64,000 nt of DNA from Bradyrhizobium sp. SRL28 (GCF_018596315.1 NZ_JAHEAG010000006.1:124001-188000); one strand, 5' to 3'; counted from the first letter of the stretch, positions 17,511 through 27,135 are shown. Notes: generated by a model not told the origin, from the letters alone. Translations and numbers: made by a program.

Positions 17511-18470
17511 GTGAAGATTACCAGACGCAATTTGCTTGCGGCGTCGGCCGCGTTCGCTGTCACGCCGGCGCTGGCGCAGCCGGCAAAGAACATGACGCTG
17601 GTGGTGCCGTTCCCGCCGGGCGGCTCCACCGACGCGCTGGCGCGGCTGCTGCAGTCCCATCTGCAGACGAAGCTCGGCCGCACCGTGCTGGTGGAGAACA
17701 AATCCGGCGCGGCCGGCTCGCTCGGCGCCATACAGGTCGCGAAAAGCGCGCCTGACGGCGCGACGTTCCTGGTGACCTTCGACTCGCACGCGGTCATCCC
17801 CTCGATCCTCGAAAAGCCAGGTGTCGACGTCGAGAAGGATCTGGTGCCGGTGTTCCTGGTCGGCACCGCGCCTTACGTCGTCGCCGCGAATGCCGAGCGG
17901 CCGTACAAGACCTTTGCCGACGTCGTCGCGGCGTGCAAGGCAAACCCCGGCGCGGTGAAATACGCCTCCGTCGGCATCGGCACGCTCGGTCATCTGGCGA
18001 TGACGGTGCTCGGCAAGAAGGCGGGCGTCGAGATCACGCATGTGCCCTACCGTGGCGGCGGCCCGGCGATGAACGACGTGCTCGGCGGCCATGTCGATAT
18101 GATCGTGGGATCGGCCGCGCTGATCACGGCGCAGCTGGGCACCAACATGCTGCGTCCCATCCTGCAGATGGGACGCGAGCGGATGCCCGTACTCAAGGAC
18201 ACGCAGACCGCGATCGAGGCAGGCTTCCCCGATTTCGAGACGCTGGCATGGTGGGGCGTTTTCGCGCCCAAGGACACGCCGCCCGACATCATCGCCAGCA
18301 TGGCCAAATCAGTGAAGGAGATTCTGAGCGAGCCGGCCGTGGCGTCGCAACTGCGCGAGACGCAGCAGATGACGCTGCTGCTCGCCGACGGCAAGGAGTT
18401 CTCGACCTTCTTCGCCAAGCAGGTCAGCATCTGGGGCCAGGTCGTTCGCGAGAACAACATCAAGGCGTAG
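17511..18470 (+). CDS. Bug/TctC-type periplasmic solute receptor
   Basis: A 319-residue tripartite tricarboxylate transporter (TTT) family receptor. N-terminal TRRNLLAASAAFAVTPALAQ is a Tat-like signal peptide. The mature protein begins with the family pattern MTLVVPFPPGGSTDALAR, then VLVENKSGAAGSLGA and THVPYRGGGPAMNDVLGGHVD, which form the carboxylate-binding cleft. The GTG start at 17511 follows GGGAGGAGAG. No TctA/TctB membrane genes are adjacent, so it is an orphan receptor. Its position after the RraA-type aldolase and cupin suggests an aromatic or dicarboxylic acid ligand. Confidence 0.87.
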   Translation: MKITRRNLLAASAAFAVTPALAQPAKNMTLVVPFPPGGSTDALARLLQSHLQTKLGRTVLVENKSGAAGSLGAIQVAKSAPDGATFLVTFDSHAVIPSILEKPGVDVEKDLVPVFLVGTAPYVVAANAERPYKTFADVVAACKANPGAVKYASVGIGTLGHLAMTVLGKKAGVEITHVPYRGGGPAMNDVLGGHVDMIVGSAALITAQLGTNMLRPILQMGRERMPVLKDTQTAIEAGFPDFETLAWWGVFAPKDTPPDIIASMAKSVKEILSEPAVASQLRETQQMTLLLADGKEFSTFFAKQVSIWGQVVRENNIKA

Positions 18471-18599
18471 CGGCGGAAATCCTGACGCTCCCCGGCTGTG
18501 TTGCCGCGGCAACATGGCGCGGGCCGGATCAGCACTATGCTGAACCGGCATGGCCGCAAACAACTAGCGGCGGTACACAGGGCTGAACAAGCTGCAACT

Positions 18600-18626
18600 G
18601 GAGCCGTCGATGGACGGCTCCTTTTT
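18600..18626 (+). terminator. rho-independent terminator
   Basis: Perfect 9-bp stem GGAGCCGTC / GACGGCTCC with loop GATG followed by TTTTT. It is 130 nt after the Bug receptor stop and is the best intrinsic terminator in the window. The 298 nt between that stop and the tRNA show no gene. Confidence 0.88.
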
Positions 18627-18768
18627 GGCTTTTGTGATCCTGTCTTCACAATCTTTCGACCCGGAACCGGGCTTCCGTGCGACCGAAGAGGCGGGTCACG
18701 GAGGGCTGGCGATGACACGCGCCCTTTGATATGAAGTTTCCAAGTACCTGCCACGCAAGCGGGTTCGC

Positions 18769-18845
18769 GGTCCCGTAGCTCAGCCGGATAGAGCGACGGT
18801 TTCCTAAACCGTAGGTCGCATGTTCGAGTCATGCCGGGATCGCCA
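18769..18845 (+). tRNA. tRNA-Arg (anticodon CCT)
   Basis: A full cloverleaf of 77 nt with encoded CCA: acceptor GGTCCCG/CGGGATC (one G-U), D stem GCTC/GAGC, anticodon stem ACGGT/ACCGT with loop TTCCTAA giving CCT, T arm GCATG-TTCGAGT-CATGC, discriminator G. It decodes AGG. Arg tRNA 3' ends are common integration sites; no integrase lies in this window and no attachment-site duplicate was seen. Confidence 0.95.
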
Positions 18846-18960
18846 GTTTCAGAATCCAACAACCCAAATAAAGATGGGCATTTCCCGGGAAGATTAACTT
18901 TTTCTTTTCGTCTCTAGCGGAGAGATGAGTGCCTAGAAAGCACAACCATAGAAGGCGCAA

Positions 18961-19548
18961 ATGATCGGCGCACTCTCGTCAGGATTGATATCGTCTCGGC
19001 AGACTGGAATGTCGGCGCCTCTAATGGAGATGCCGGATTTTAAGCCTCGCATGATCGCGACAATCGAGCCGCAAAAGACGTCGCCGGAGGACATGAAAGC
19101 CGCATGGCTGGCGGCGCACCCTGTGATTAGTCCGGCTCAGGCGTTTGCGTCGAGCGCAGAACTCGGTCCGCCGGGCGGCTCCGGCCGCGCCGACAATCAG
19201 ACCAAGAACATCCACACTGAAATCAAGGTCAACGGCAAGGTCATCGCGCGGACCTATAATACCGGTGCGGTTGAGATCGCCGACGAGTATTTTGCCGGCG
19301 ATAAAAGGGTTGGCCCCGATCTCGCCGAGGACCGTGCCAACCGGATCAAGGCTGTGTTGCAAGGTTATGGTGCCGTGATGAAGGATGAGCAGGATCCGGT
19401 CGGCGGCATGCTGACCGCTGCATTCACGAAGGCGCCGATACTTGAACTTCTGAAAGCGGACACCGCCCTTTCTCAAGACGCGTGGCTTGAGGAACGGGCC
19501 AAAAAGGGTCCGCTCGATCCAGGTTCCTTCTTTTCGCGAACCGCCTGA
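18961..19548 (+). CDS. hypothetical protein
   Basis: A 195-residue frame that I do not recognise. The sequence is polar, without signal peptide or membrane helix; residues 75-115 (IHTEIKVNGKVIARTYNTGAVEIADEYF) look like a small beta-rich unit, and the C-terminal half is helical. A GAAGG precedes ATG 18961 and an internal ATG at 19009 is an alternative start. It lies 115 nt after the tRNA, on the same strand, next to a stretch of possible coding debris at 19512-19683. Confidence 0.55.
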   Translation: MIGALSSGLISSRQTGMSAPLMEMPDFKPRMIATIEPQKTSPEDMKAAWLAAHPVISPAQAFASSAELGPPGGSGRADNQTKNIHTEIKVNGKVIARTYNTGAVEIADEYFAGDKRVGPDLAEDRANRIKAVLQGYGAVMKDEQDPVGGMLTAAFTKAPILELLKADTALSQDAWLEERAKKGPLDPGSFFSRTA

Positions 19549-19683
19549 TCATTCACCGTATCTTTCCGATTGGTCGATCGCGACTTGCCCTGTACGTGGA
19601 TTTGCCCGGCACGCCGATCGTCATCGCGTCGCGCGAGAAGGCCATTCCGTTCGCGAACGTTAGCGTCAATCGCACATACTAAA
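19512..19683 (+). pseudogene. possible C-terminal coding remnant
   Basis: A frame without any usable start reads LALYVDLPGTPIVIASREK and ends NRTY-stop at 19683. Amino-acid composition looks coding, but no upstream start exists in that frame and the family is not recognised. It overlaps the end of the preceding hypothetical gene in another frame. Confidence 0.25.
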
Positions 19684-19687
19684 TCAT

Positions 19688-20281
19688 TCATGCGTCACGC
19701 CTTCGCGACGCGCGCATGTCAGCGGTCGGCGGGACCCGCTCGAACAGGTGCTCGTAATGCAGCACCAGTCCGGTATCGTCGACCACCAGATCCGCTTCAA
19801 AGCCGAACGATAGCCCAAGATCGACGTAGCGTACTCGTCCGGGGCCTTGCCGGTCGTAGCGCTGGCGCGACCGCGCCACCGTCAGCGCCGGCCCATCGAT
19901 GTAGGCGGTATCAAGCGGCAGGCTTGCTCCTGCGCCAAGGGGCGTCCTGCGGATCGGGAAGGTGTTGCAGAATGGCGTGATCGACAAGTCCGGCTCTTCG
20001 GCGCCTTCGAGGTCCGGCCGCAGCACGCCGTCGACCCGCCAGCCGGTTCCGGCGCGTTCCAGATGCAGGAGACCATGGCCGTGCGCGTTCCAGCGCTCCA
20101 CGGTGACGGTCAGCGCGCGCCATTCGGAATCGAGCTGCCAGCGATGGTCGATGCGATAGCCTCCGGCTTCGACGCAGATCGTGGTGGCGGTGGCCGTGAC
20201 CTGGTCAGGCTCGATTGCCAGTTCCAGGCGTTCGAGGCCCTCGATATCGGTCCGGCGCCAAAACAGGACGGATGTGCTCAT
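19688..20281 (-). CDS. putative glycolipid-binding family protein
   Basis: A 197-residue protein that resembles the putative glycolipid-binding family (PF06475). Signs are the N-terminal FWRRTDIEGLERLEL, GYRIDHRWQLDSEWRAL, and LDTAYIDGPALTVARSRQRYDR with VRYVDLGLSFGFEADLVVDD near the end; the length fits the family. The fold is a beta-barrel; the ligand and role are not established. GAAGGAG precedes ATG 20281. It is monocistronic, with a 436-bp spacer to the DUF2252 gene. Confidence 0.75.
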   Translation of the reverse strand: MSTSVLFWRRTDIEGLERLELAIEPDQVTATATTICVEAGGYRIDHRWQLDSEWRALTVTVERWNAHGHGLLHLERAGTGWRVDGVLRPDLEGAEEPDLSITPFCNTFPIRRTPLGAGASLPLDTAYIDGPALTVARSRQRYDRQGPGRVRYVDLGLSFGFEADLVVDDTGLVLHYEHLFERVPPTADMRASRRRDA

Positions 20282-20717
20282 GGCAAGTCTCCTTCTTTTC
20301 CCCCAACCTTTGTTCTACGGAGGCAAGGATCATGCGTTACGCCGCCCGCGGATCGAACACGCGCACGTGTTCGAAGGGTTGCGCAGATCCTCCGACCCGT
20401 TCCCCGAATCCGGAGTCGCGCTCCAGGGATCGGTCAAGGCGGTCAGCGGGGCTAACCGGGCGCGTTTAGACCTTCAATCAGTGATCTATAGATTGTCACC
20501 ACGCACAGCCGCACAACCTCGCTCGCGCCGGAGCGGTTTGTGCCCGTCACGCTCGCTCTCGGCCTCTTCGGGCTCGCCCTGCGTTTAGCCGGCGTCGATG
20601 CAATCTCTGTTTGCATTGTGGCCTGCTTGCTCCTATCATTCCCGGCGTTAGGCTTGGAAGCCGCTTCCTGTTTTGATCCCGTTGTTGATTGTTCAATCGA
20701 ATTCCGTGGTTGAAGAA
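20282..20717. other. 436-bp intergenic region, no gene recognised
   Basis: Separates the divergent glycolipid-binding and DUF2252 genes. Several short open frames overlap here in different frames, none with a convincing start or family. A perfect hairpin occurs at 20353-20374 and the part nearest the DUF2252 gene is relatively AT-rich, so promoters probably lie there. Confidence 0.5.
20353..20374. promoter_or_regulatory. perfect 9-bp hairpin/inverted repeat
   Basis: TCGAACACG and CGTGTTCGA separated by CGCA. It lies between divergent genes and is not part of the repeated element families; operator or RNA structure are both possible. Confidence 0.35.
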
Positions 20718-21815
20718 ATGACATTCGTGCAGGACAACACCGCCTTTGAGGCGTGGCTCCGCCGTGAATGCGAGCGTGAATGCAAGGTCGTCGAGCCCGA
20801 TCTCGAAGAGAAGCACGAACGAATGGAGGAGAGCCCGTTCATCTTCCTGCGCGCGACGTTCTTCCGCTGGGCCAAGCGTATCGAGAAACTATGTCCGCAG
20901 CCGAACGACGTCCCGCGCGTCTTGTCGGTGGGAGACGCGCACACCGAGAACTTCGGGACCTGGCGCGACGCGGAGGGGCGCCTCGTCTGGGGCATCAATG
21001 ATTTCGACGAGGCCGCCATCATTCCATATCCGTTCGATCTCGTGCGCCTTGCGACGAGCGCGCGATTGGCACCGAACGTCAAGGTCGCCAATGGAGACGC
21101 CGCAAAGGCAATTCTCAAGGGCTATGGCGATGGGCTCGCGCACGCAGGCCCAGCACTCCTGGATGAGAGCGAGTCCTGGATGCGGGAATATGTTGCATCC
21201 ACCAAAAAACAACGGCGAAACTTCTGGAAGAAGGTGAAGGACTATCCGGATGCGACGCCGCCTGCGCGCGTTGCTGCGGCGCTCCGATCGAGGCTGCCGG
21301 AGGACGCCTCGGTCGTTCGCTTTGCCTCGCGCACGGCAGGCGGCGGCGGGCTGGGGCGTCCCCGCTTCGTCGTCATCGCCGAATGGTGCGGCGGATGGAT
21401 CGTGAGAGAAGCCAAGGCACTCGTGCCGTCTGCCTGGGACTGGGCACATCGCATCGAGGGAAAGCCGCGCTTTCTCGACCTGGCGCAGGGACGTTTTCGG
21501 GCCCCCGATCCGCATCTCGCGTTGAAGCATCGCTTCATCATCCGGCGAATTGCCCCTGATGCACGCAAGATCGATCTTGAAGATCTCGTTGGCGCGGAAC
21601 TGAAGCTTGATCTGCTCGAGGCGATGGGATTCGACATCGGAGCGATCCACGCCGCGACACGAGGCGCGTCCGAAAAAATCATCGCCGACCTGGAGAAGCG
21701 CGGTGAGAACTGGCTCCACGTGGCGGCGAAGGATGCCGCGGATGCCGTTCACGAGGATTACGAGGCGTGGTGCGAATTCCGCAAGGCCGAAAGATCCGAT
21801 CAAGCACGGTCCTGA
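20718..21815 (+). CDS. DUF2252 family protein (kinase-like fold)
   Basis: A 365-residue DUF2252 protein. The family motif VGDAHTENFGTW resembles the catalytic HxDxxxxN-type loop of aminoglycoside phosphotransferase-like kinases, and GINDFDEAAIIPYPFDLVRLA supplies the metal-binding Asp region. No activity is established for the family. ATG 20718 is chosen; the frame is open 45 nt upstream to a TTG. Its end overlaps the converging TetR remnant by 16 nt. Confidence 0.8.
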   Translation: MTFVQDNTAFEAWLRRECERECKVVEPDLEEKHERMEESPFIFLRATFFRWAKRIEKLCPQPNDVPRVLSVGDAHTENFGTWRDAEGRLVWGINDFDEAAIIPYPFDLVRLATSARLAPNVKVANGDAAKAILKGYGDGLAHAGPALLDESESWMREYVASTKKQRRNFWKKVKDYPDATPPARVAAALRSRLPEDASVVRFASRTAGGGGLGRPRFVVIAEWCGGWIVREAKALVPSAWDWAHRIEGKPRFLDLAQGRFRAPDPHLALKHRFIIRRIAPDARKIDLEDLVGAELKLDLLEAMGFDIGAIHAATRGASEKIIADLEKRGENWLHVAAKDAADAVHEDYEAWCEFRKAERSDQARS

Positions 21816-22138
21816 GCGGGCTCCGGATAGATCTTGAGGAACGCGACCGTTGCCTCGCGCGCCCGGCGCGCGATTTCGGCAGCCGTCGGACGACTCGCCG
21901 CCTGAAGCAGCAGGCCGGTCATCAGGTCGCCCCAGACTAGCCCCAGAAATTTTTCGGTCATCGCGTCGGGATCGCCAGAGAGAATCCCGGCTGATTTCGC
22001 ATTCGCCATGATCGCGCGCAGCGCATCACGCGTCGGCTTGCGCGCGATCGTATCCAGCGCCTGCGCCACCTTTGGCGCGTGGGATATCGAAACGGCGCAC
22101 GGCGTCATCCTGGCGCTGCGCCGGAAGCCGGATGGCAA
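21800..22138 (-). pseudogene. 5'-truncated TetR-family regulator remnant
   Basis: The 112-residue frame reads as the ligand-binding C-terminal half of a TetR/AcrR regulator (VAQALDTIARKPTRDALRAI, then FLGLVWGDLMTGLLL and AEIARRAREATVAFLKIYP). The N-terminal DNA-binding helix-turn-helix is absent: upstream in frame there is a stop within about 25 nt and then the end of the hydrolase gene. The only start is a TTG with no ribosome site. It cannot bind DNA as a TetR protein, so it is called a remnant. The junction to the hydrolase gene marks an old deletion or rearrangement. Confidence 0.7.
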
Positions 22139-22171
22139 CGAAGAGCCGGAGGCGCGCGGCTAAGGCGCCTC

Positions 22172-23134
22172 TCACGTACCCTTGTCGAGCAACGCCTTGA
22201 AACCCGCGCGGGCGCGTTGCGCTTCGTGCCTGGCGGTCTCGGAAGCTTCGCCGAGGCCGAAATAACCGTGGATCAGGCCGAGGCCGTCGTAATAGCTGGT
22301 CGGAACGCCAGCGGCGGCAAGCGCGTCGGCGTAGGCCTTGCCCTCGTCGCGGAGCGGATCGAACCAGGCGGTCGCGACGATCGCCGGCGCGAGGCCGGTG
22401 AGATTCTTGGCGCGCAACGGCGACACGCGCCAGTCGGTGCCGTGGGTCTTGTCGGCGAGGTAATGGCCGCAAAACCATTCCATGGTGGCGCGGGTGAGGA
22501 AATAGCCTTCCGCGTTTTCGCTGCGCGAGGGAAAGCGTGCGTTCTCTTTGGCGTCCGCGAAGTTTCCGGCGACGTCGGTGACGGGGTAGACCAGCAATTG
22601 CGCCGCCAGTTTGATGTCGGCGTCGCGGCAGGCGATCGCGGTGGTGGCCGCGAGATTTCCTCCCGCGCTGTCACCGGCGACGCCGACGCGCCGCTCGTCG
22701 CCGCCGAATTCGGCGATGCGGGCGATGACGTCCCGTGTGGCCGCGAAGGCATCCTCAAAGGCGCCGGGAAACCGCACCTCGGGCGGGCGGCGATAATCGA
22801 CCGAGACGACGACCGCGCCGGTCTCGATCGCAAGCCAGCGCGCCTGCCGGTCATGGGTGTCGAGATCGCCGGCGACCCAGCCGCCGCCGTGGAAGAACAC
22901 GACAGTTGGGGATTTCTCGCTGGAGTTCCGGTAGGCCCGCGCGTTGAGGAATCCGGCGGCGCCTTTCACCTTGATGTCCTCCGCGCTCATCACCGGCGGC
23001 GGCGGCACGGCCGCGCGCGCGGCTGCCAGCGCGCGTAGCGCCTCGCGCGCGCTTTGCGGCGTCATCGTCGCGGCATCGCGCAGCGGCAGCAGCGGAATGA
23101 TCCGGGCGACGACGGGATCGAGCGGTGGAATCAT
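22172..23134 (-). CDS. alpha/beta hydrolase, HSL (hormone-sensitive lipase) family
   Basis: A 320-residue esterase/lipase. Visible: oxyanion motif VVFFHGGGWVAGDLD, nucleophile motif VGVAGDSAGGNLA, catalytic Asp region ATAWFDPLRDEG and catalytic His in GLIHGYFGL, in the standard HSL order. It should hydrolyse short- to medium-chain carboxylic esters in the cytoplasm. ATG 23134 gives the family N-terminus MIPPLDPVVARI; the frame upstream is Arg/Pro-rich and unlike coding. The TetR remnant immediately downstream may once have belonged to it. Confidence 0.86.
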   Translation of the reverse strand: MIPPLDPVVARIIPLLPLRDAATMTPQSAREALRALAAARAAVPPPPVMSAEDIKVKGAAGFLNARAYRNSSEKSPTVVFFHGGGWVAGDLDTHDRQARWLAIETGAVVVSVDYRRPPEVRFPGAFEDAFAATRDVIARIAEFGGDERRVGVAGDSAGGNLAATTAIACRDADIKLAAQLLVYPVTDVAGNFADAKENARFPSRSENAEGYFLTRATMEWFCGHYLADKTHGTDWRVSPLRAKNLTGLAPAIVATAWFDPLRDEGKAYADALAAAGVPTSYYDGLGLIHGYFGLGEASETARHEAQRARAGFKALLDKGT

Positions 23135-23445
23135 GCGGGGGCGCCTCGTTACGGAACAAGGCGGCAGCATAGGTAACGAGCGCGGCCGACGCAATCGCGG
23201 CGTCCTGTCGGGTAGACGAGCCAATTTCCTTCAATTGATGGCTGCCCTGCAAGCAGATGCACGGCAGCCGCATTGTCTGATTTTGCTGCAGTTGCCTCTT
23301 ACAGATGCATCGCGATGCCAGACTTGCAGATGCTGACGCGAAGCGCGGTGGTCCTTAGAGAGATTCAATTCCCGCGCTGTTCTATTCATTCGCTGAGGCT
23401 GCTAGATGCGGCCCCGTGAATCCTGTTCTGTGAAGTGGAAGTGAA
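23135..23445. other. 311-bp divergent promoter region
   Basis: Lies between the hydrolase gene (-) and the TonB receptor gene (+). It is less GC-rich near 23340-23400. I looked for an iron-regulator palindrome and saw none that I can defend. Confidence 0.4.
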
Positions 23446-25784
23446 GTGACGACCAGTGCTGATTGCCGGCTCGTAGAGGACCATCGAAATCGAAACGACA
23501 AGCGCCACGCGCATTTATTTATCGGTGCGGTATTCCTGCTGGTTGATCTATCCTTCTCGACGACAATGGCGAATGCGCAATCGAGCGCTGTACTGCCGGC
23601 GGTGACAGTCGAATCGCCGACGCAAAGACGGAAGCTCGTTCGCCCAGCGGGCACTTCTGCGCAGCGGACCCAGGCTGCAGCAGCGCGCCAGCGAAATCGA
23701 AATGCGACGCCTGCACAGCCAAGTCAGTCAGAACGCGCTGCCGCTGCAGCGGCCGCTCAATATGAAGCCAAGCTTGGCTATCGCGCGATGCCAAGCCCGA
23801 CCACGCTGCGCACCGGCGCATCGCCGCTCGACACCTCGCAAGTCGTCAACGTCGTGCCGGAGCAGGTGCTGAAGGATCAACTGCCGCGCAACATCGATGA
23901 CGCGCTCGTCAATGTCAGCGGCATCACCCAGACCAACACGCTGGCCGGCACCCAGGACGCCGTCATCAGGCGTGGCTTTGGCGATAACCGTGACGGCTCG
24001 ATCATGCGCAACGGCATGCCGCTGGTTCAGGGCCGCAGCTTCAATCCCGCGGTCGAAAGCGTGGAGGTGCTGAAAGGGCCTGCTTCGCTGCTCTATGGCA
24101 TCATGGATCCCGGCGGCATCGTCAACACGATCAGCAAGCGTCCCGAGCTCTATCAGCACGGTTCGGTCACCCTGCTTGGCTCGACCTATGGCGGCGGCAA
24201 GAGCGGCGCGGACGGGATGTTCGATATCACCGGTCCGATCGGCAAGGACGGGCTGGCCTATCGCTTCATCGCCTATGGCGTCAACGAGGACTACTGGCGC
24301 AATTTCGGGCAACGCCGCGAAACGCTGATCGCGCCGTCGCTGGCCTGGTATGGCGAAAACACCACGGTCCAGCTCAACTATGAGCACCGCGATTTTATTT
24401 CTCCGTTCGACCGCGGCACCGCGCTCGACTCCCGCACCAACAAGCCGCTTGCTGTACCGGCGACGCGCCGGCTTGACGAGCCCTACAACAATATGTGGGG
24501 GACGTCCGACCTGATGCAGGCCTCGGTCGATCACCGGCTCAACGAAGACTGGAAGCTGTTTGCGGCCTACAGCTACAACACCGAAAGCTTCAGCGCCAAC
24601 CAGCTGCGCATCACCGCGGTCAACCCCGTCACCGGTATCGTGACCCGGAGCAATGACGGCACCAGGGGCTCACTCAGCAACGTCAGTTACGGCACGTCCT
24701 ATCTGCAGGGCGGATTCTGGCTCGGTGGTATGCGCAACGACGTGTTGTTTGGTGGCGACGCCCAGTATCGCACGATCTACCGCAAGGACCTGATCCGGCA
24801 GGCGACCCCCAACGTGTTCAACATCTACAATCCAGTCTATGGCCTGCTCCAGCCGGGCACGACGGTGTCAGCCACCGACAGCGACCAGACCGACAAGCTC
24901 GGCACCCGGTCGCTGTTTTTCCAGGACACGCTTCATCTGACCGACCGCTTCGCGCTGGTCGGCGGCGTGCGCTACATGGAATACGAACAACTGGCGGGGC
25001 GCGGGCGGCCATTCAAGGCCAACACCGATCTCTCCGGCGACAAGGCGCTGCCGCTCGGGGGCGCCATCCTCAAGCTCACCGACGAGGTCTCCCTCTACGC
25101 GAGCTATACGCAGTCGCTGAAGCCAACCTCGACGATCGCGCCGCTCACCGGTGGCGTCGTGGTCGGCTCCAACATCGCGCCCGAAGAGGGCGTGCAGTGG
25201 GAGACCGGCGTCAAGTTCGATATCAACAAGCGGCTCTCCGGCACGATGGCGCTCTATGACATCGACAAGAAGAACGTGCTGGTGTCGCAGCTCAACACCG
25301 CCACCGGCCTGACCGAGTTTCGCACCGCCGGCAAGGTCCGCTCGCGCGGTCTCGAGATCGACGTCACCGGAAAGCTGACCGACAACTGGAGCATGATCGG
25401 CAGCTACGGCTATACCGACGCGCGGGTAACCGAGGACCCGGTCCTGACCGGCAAAGCGCTGCAGAACGTCGCGCTGAACACAGCCTCGCTTTATTTGGTC
25501 TACGACTTCGGCACGGCTTTGCCGGGCCGACTCGGATCGGCGCCGGTGCACACTATGTAGGCGACCGGCCAGGCGATGCGGCGAACACCTTCGTCCTGCC
25601 TTCTTACGTCGTCGCGGACGCGTTCGCGACTTACGAGACCAAATACCAGACCCTGCCGGTGATCTATCAACTGAACGTCAAGAACCTGTTCGACACCATC
25701 TACTATCCCTCCGCCGTGAACAATCTGAACGTCGCAATGGGCGACGCGCGACGGGTGTCGCTGTCGGCGACGGTGAAGTTCTGA
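23446..25784 (+). pseudogene. TonB-dependent siderophore receptor, frameshifted near the 3' end
   Basis: An outer-membrane ferric-siderophore receptor. Visible: signal peptide ending ANAQ, plug domain (about 125-240: VVNVVPEQVLKDQLPRNIDD, VIRRGFGDNRDGS, VEVLKGPASLLYGIMDPGG) and a long beta-barrel. As written, the frame from GTG 23446 stops at 25560 after 704 codons ending APVHTM. The normal barrel end continues in another frame: from about 25533 the sequence reads RIGAGAHYVGDRPGD, then NVKNLFDTIYYPS, and ends SLSATVKF with the C-terminal Phe at 25784. A single missing base near 25530 (CTCGG where CTGCGG would restore the frame) explains this. It is either a real recent inactivation or a sequencing error; the downstream 83 codons are still intact, which favours a recent event or an error. 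Confidence 0.85.
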
Positions 25785-25935
25785 GAGCACGTACACCCAA
25801 CATAGAACGATTACAAACAGCGTGAGCCCCGGTTGGGTAGCAGGACGAACATCTCTTCGGTATTGTCCTGATAACCCCGTTGAATAGGCGGCGATTGCGA
25901 CAAGCCTCGTCGATTCCAGCGCCGATCCCCGCGAC

Positions 25936-27135
25936 ATGTTTCCCCCTATGAACAAGCACTCGATCAAGGCCGCCCTGTTGCAGGTCCATTCCATCATTGG
26001 CCTTGCGCTTGCGTTGGTGCTGACCTTGATCGGGATGACCGGGGCGACGATGAGCTTCGAGGATGAAATCGGGGCCAGCCTGAATGCCGGGATCATGCGA
26101 GTCGAGGCCCGCTCCACGCCGATGCTGACGCCGCATGGGCTGATCGCGCGACTGCAGGCCGCTCACGATCTTGGCAAGGTTTCGGCCGTGACGATGGCAA
26201 GTGATCCGTCCACGGCGGTGCGCATCAGGTTTGCCCGCAACGAGGGCGGCTCGCGGCCGTCCTCGGTCTATGTCGATCCGTATGATGCGCGCGTACTCGG
26301 CAGCCCACGAGGCGAGTACTTTTTCGCCACCGTGCGCAAGCTGCATCGCTGGCTGCTGCTGCCCGGCGATGCCAATGGTTATGGACGGCAGATCACCGGC
26401 GTGGTGGCGATCGGCCTGATCGTGATGCTGATCTCCGGAATCGTGCTGCGATGGCCGCGCCGCGCCGGCAGCATGAAAATGTGGCTAAAGCCGAATCTGG
26501 CACTGCGCGGTCGCGGCTTCCACTGGTCGCTGCATTCCGTCGTTGGCACCTGGGTGCTCGTGATCTACCTGGTGATGGCGCTCACCGGCCTGTGGTATTC
26601 GTTCGATTGGTACAAGAACGGCGCCACCTGGCTATTGTCGCGCCCCTCGGTCGTCGCAGCACCGATGCAGCCGAAGATGCAACCGAAATCGCCACGGGGC
26701 ACCGGCACGGGCGCAGCCGAGGCCGCACCGCTTGCGCTCGACCGCGCCTGGTCGGCTTTCCTGCACGAACAGGGCAGCCGCTTCGCAACGGCGCAACTGA
26801 CGCTGCCGGCCGCGGGTACGGTCGTGCGAATCCGATCCTGGGCGCGGGATGCGTCGCACGATGGTGCGCGGGACGAATTCCGAATCGATGCCGTCACCGG
26901 CAGGGTGGTTTCGTCGGAGATCTACGCGGACAAATCAGTCGGCGAGCGGATCCTAGCGAGTGTGCTGGATATTCACCGCGGCAGCATATTTGGCTGGCCG
27001 GGCCAGCTGCTGTTCATGGTGGCCGCAGCCCTGATGCCGCTGTTCATGGTTACCGGCTTCATGCTGTATCTTTCGCGCCGAAAGCATCGGCGTATGTCGC
27101 GGCCGACGGTCGGGAGCCTGGTTCCGGGCGAATGA
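25936..27135 (+). CDS. PepSY-associated TM helix protein (iron-uptake membrane reductase-like)
   Basis: A 399-residue inner-membrane protein of the PepSY_TM family. Four hydrophobic helices are visible: about 14-38 (LQVHSIIGLALALVLTLIGM), 150-175, 195-218 (WVLVIYLVMALTGLWYS) and 355-380 (LLFMVAAALMPLFMVTGFML), with conserved His in QVHSIIG, LHRWLL, HWSLHS and DIHRGS that could ligand haem. Relatives accompany siderophore receptors and are proposed to reduce ferric siderophores; that fits its place after the TonB receptor. Two ATGs (25936, 25948) are possible. Confidence 0.82.
   Translation: MFPPMNKHSIKAALLQVHSIIGLALALVLTLIGMTGATMSFEDEIGASLNAGIMRVEARSTPMLTPHGLIARLQAAHDLGKVSAVTMASDPSTAVRIRFARNEGGSRPSSVYVDPYDARVLGSPRGEYFFATVRKLHRWLLLPGDANGYGRQITGVVAIGLIVMLISGIVLRWPRRAGSMKMWLKPNLALRGRGFHWSLHSVVGTWVLVIYLVMALTGLWYSFDWYKNGATWLLSRPSVVAAPMQPKMQPKSPRGTGTGAAEAAPLALDRAWSAFLHEQGSRFATAQLTLPAAGTVVRIRSWARDASHDGARDEFRIDAVTGRVVSSEIYADKSVGERILASVLDIHRGSIFGWPGQLLFMVAAALMPLFMVTGFMLYLSRRKHRRMSRPTVGSLVPGE

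Noticed and set aside
23135..23445. Fur/Irr box ahead of the TonB receptor
   Set aside because: No convincing palindrome or ICE-like motif by eye.
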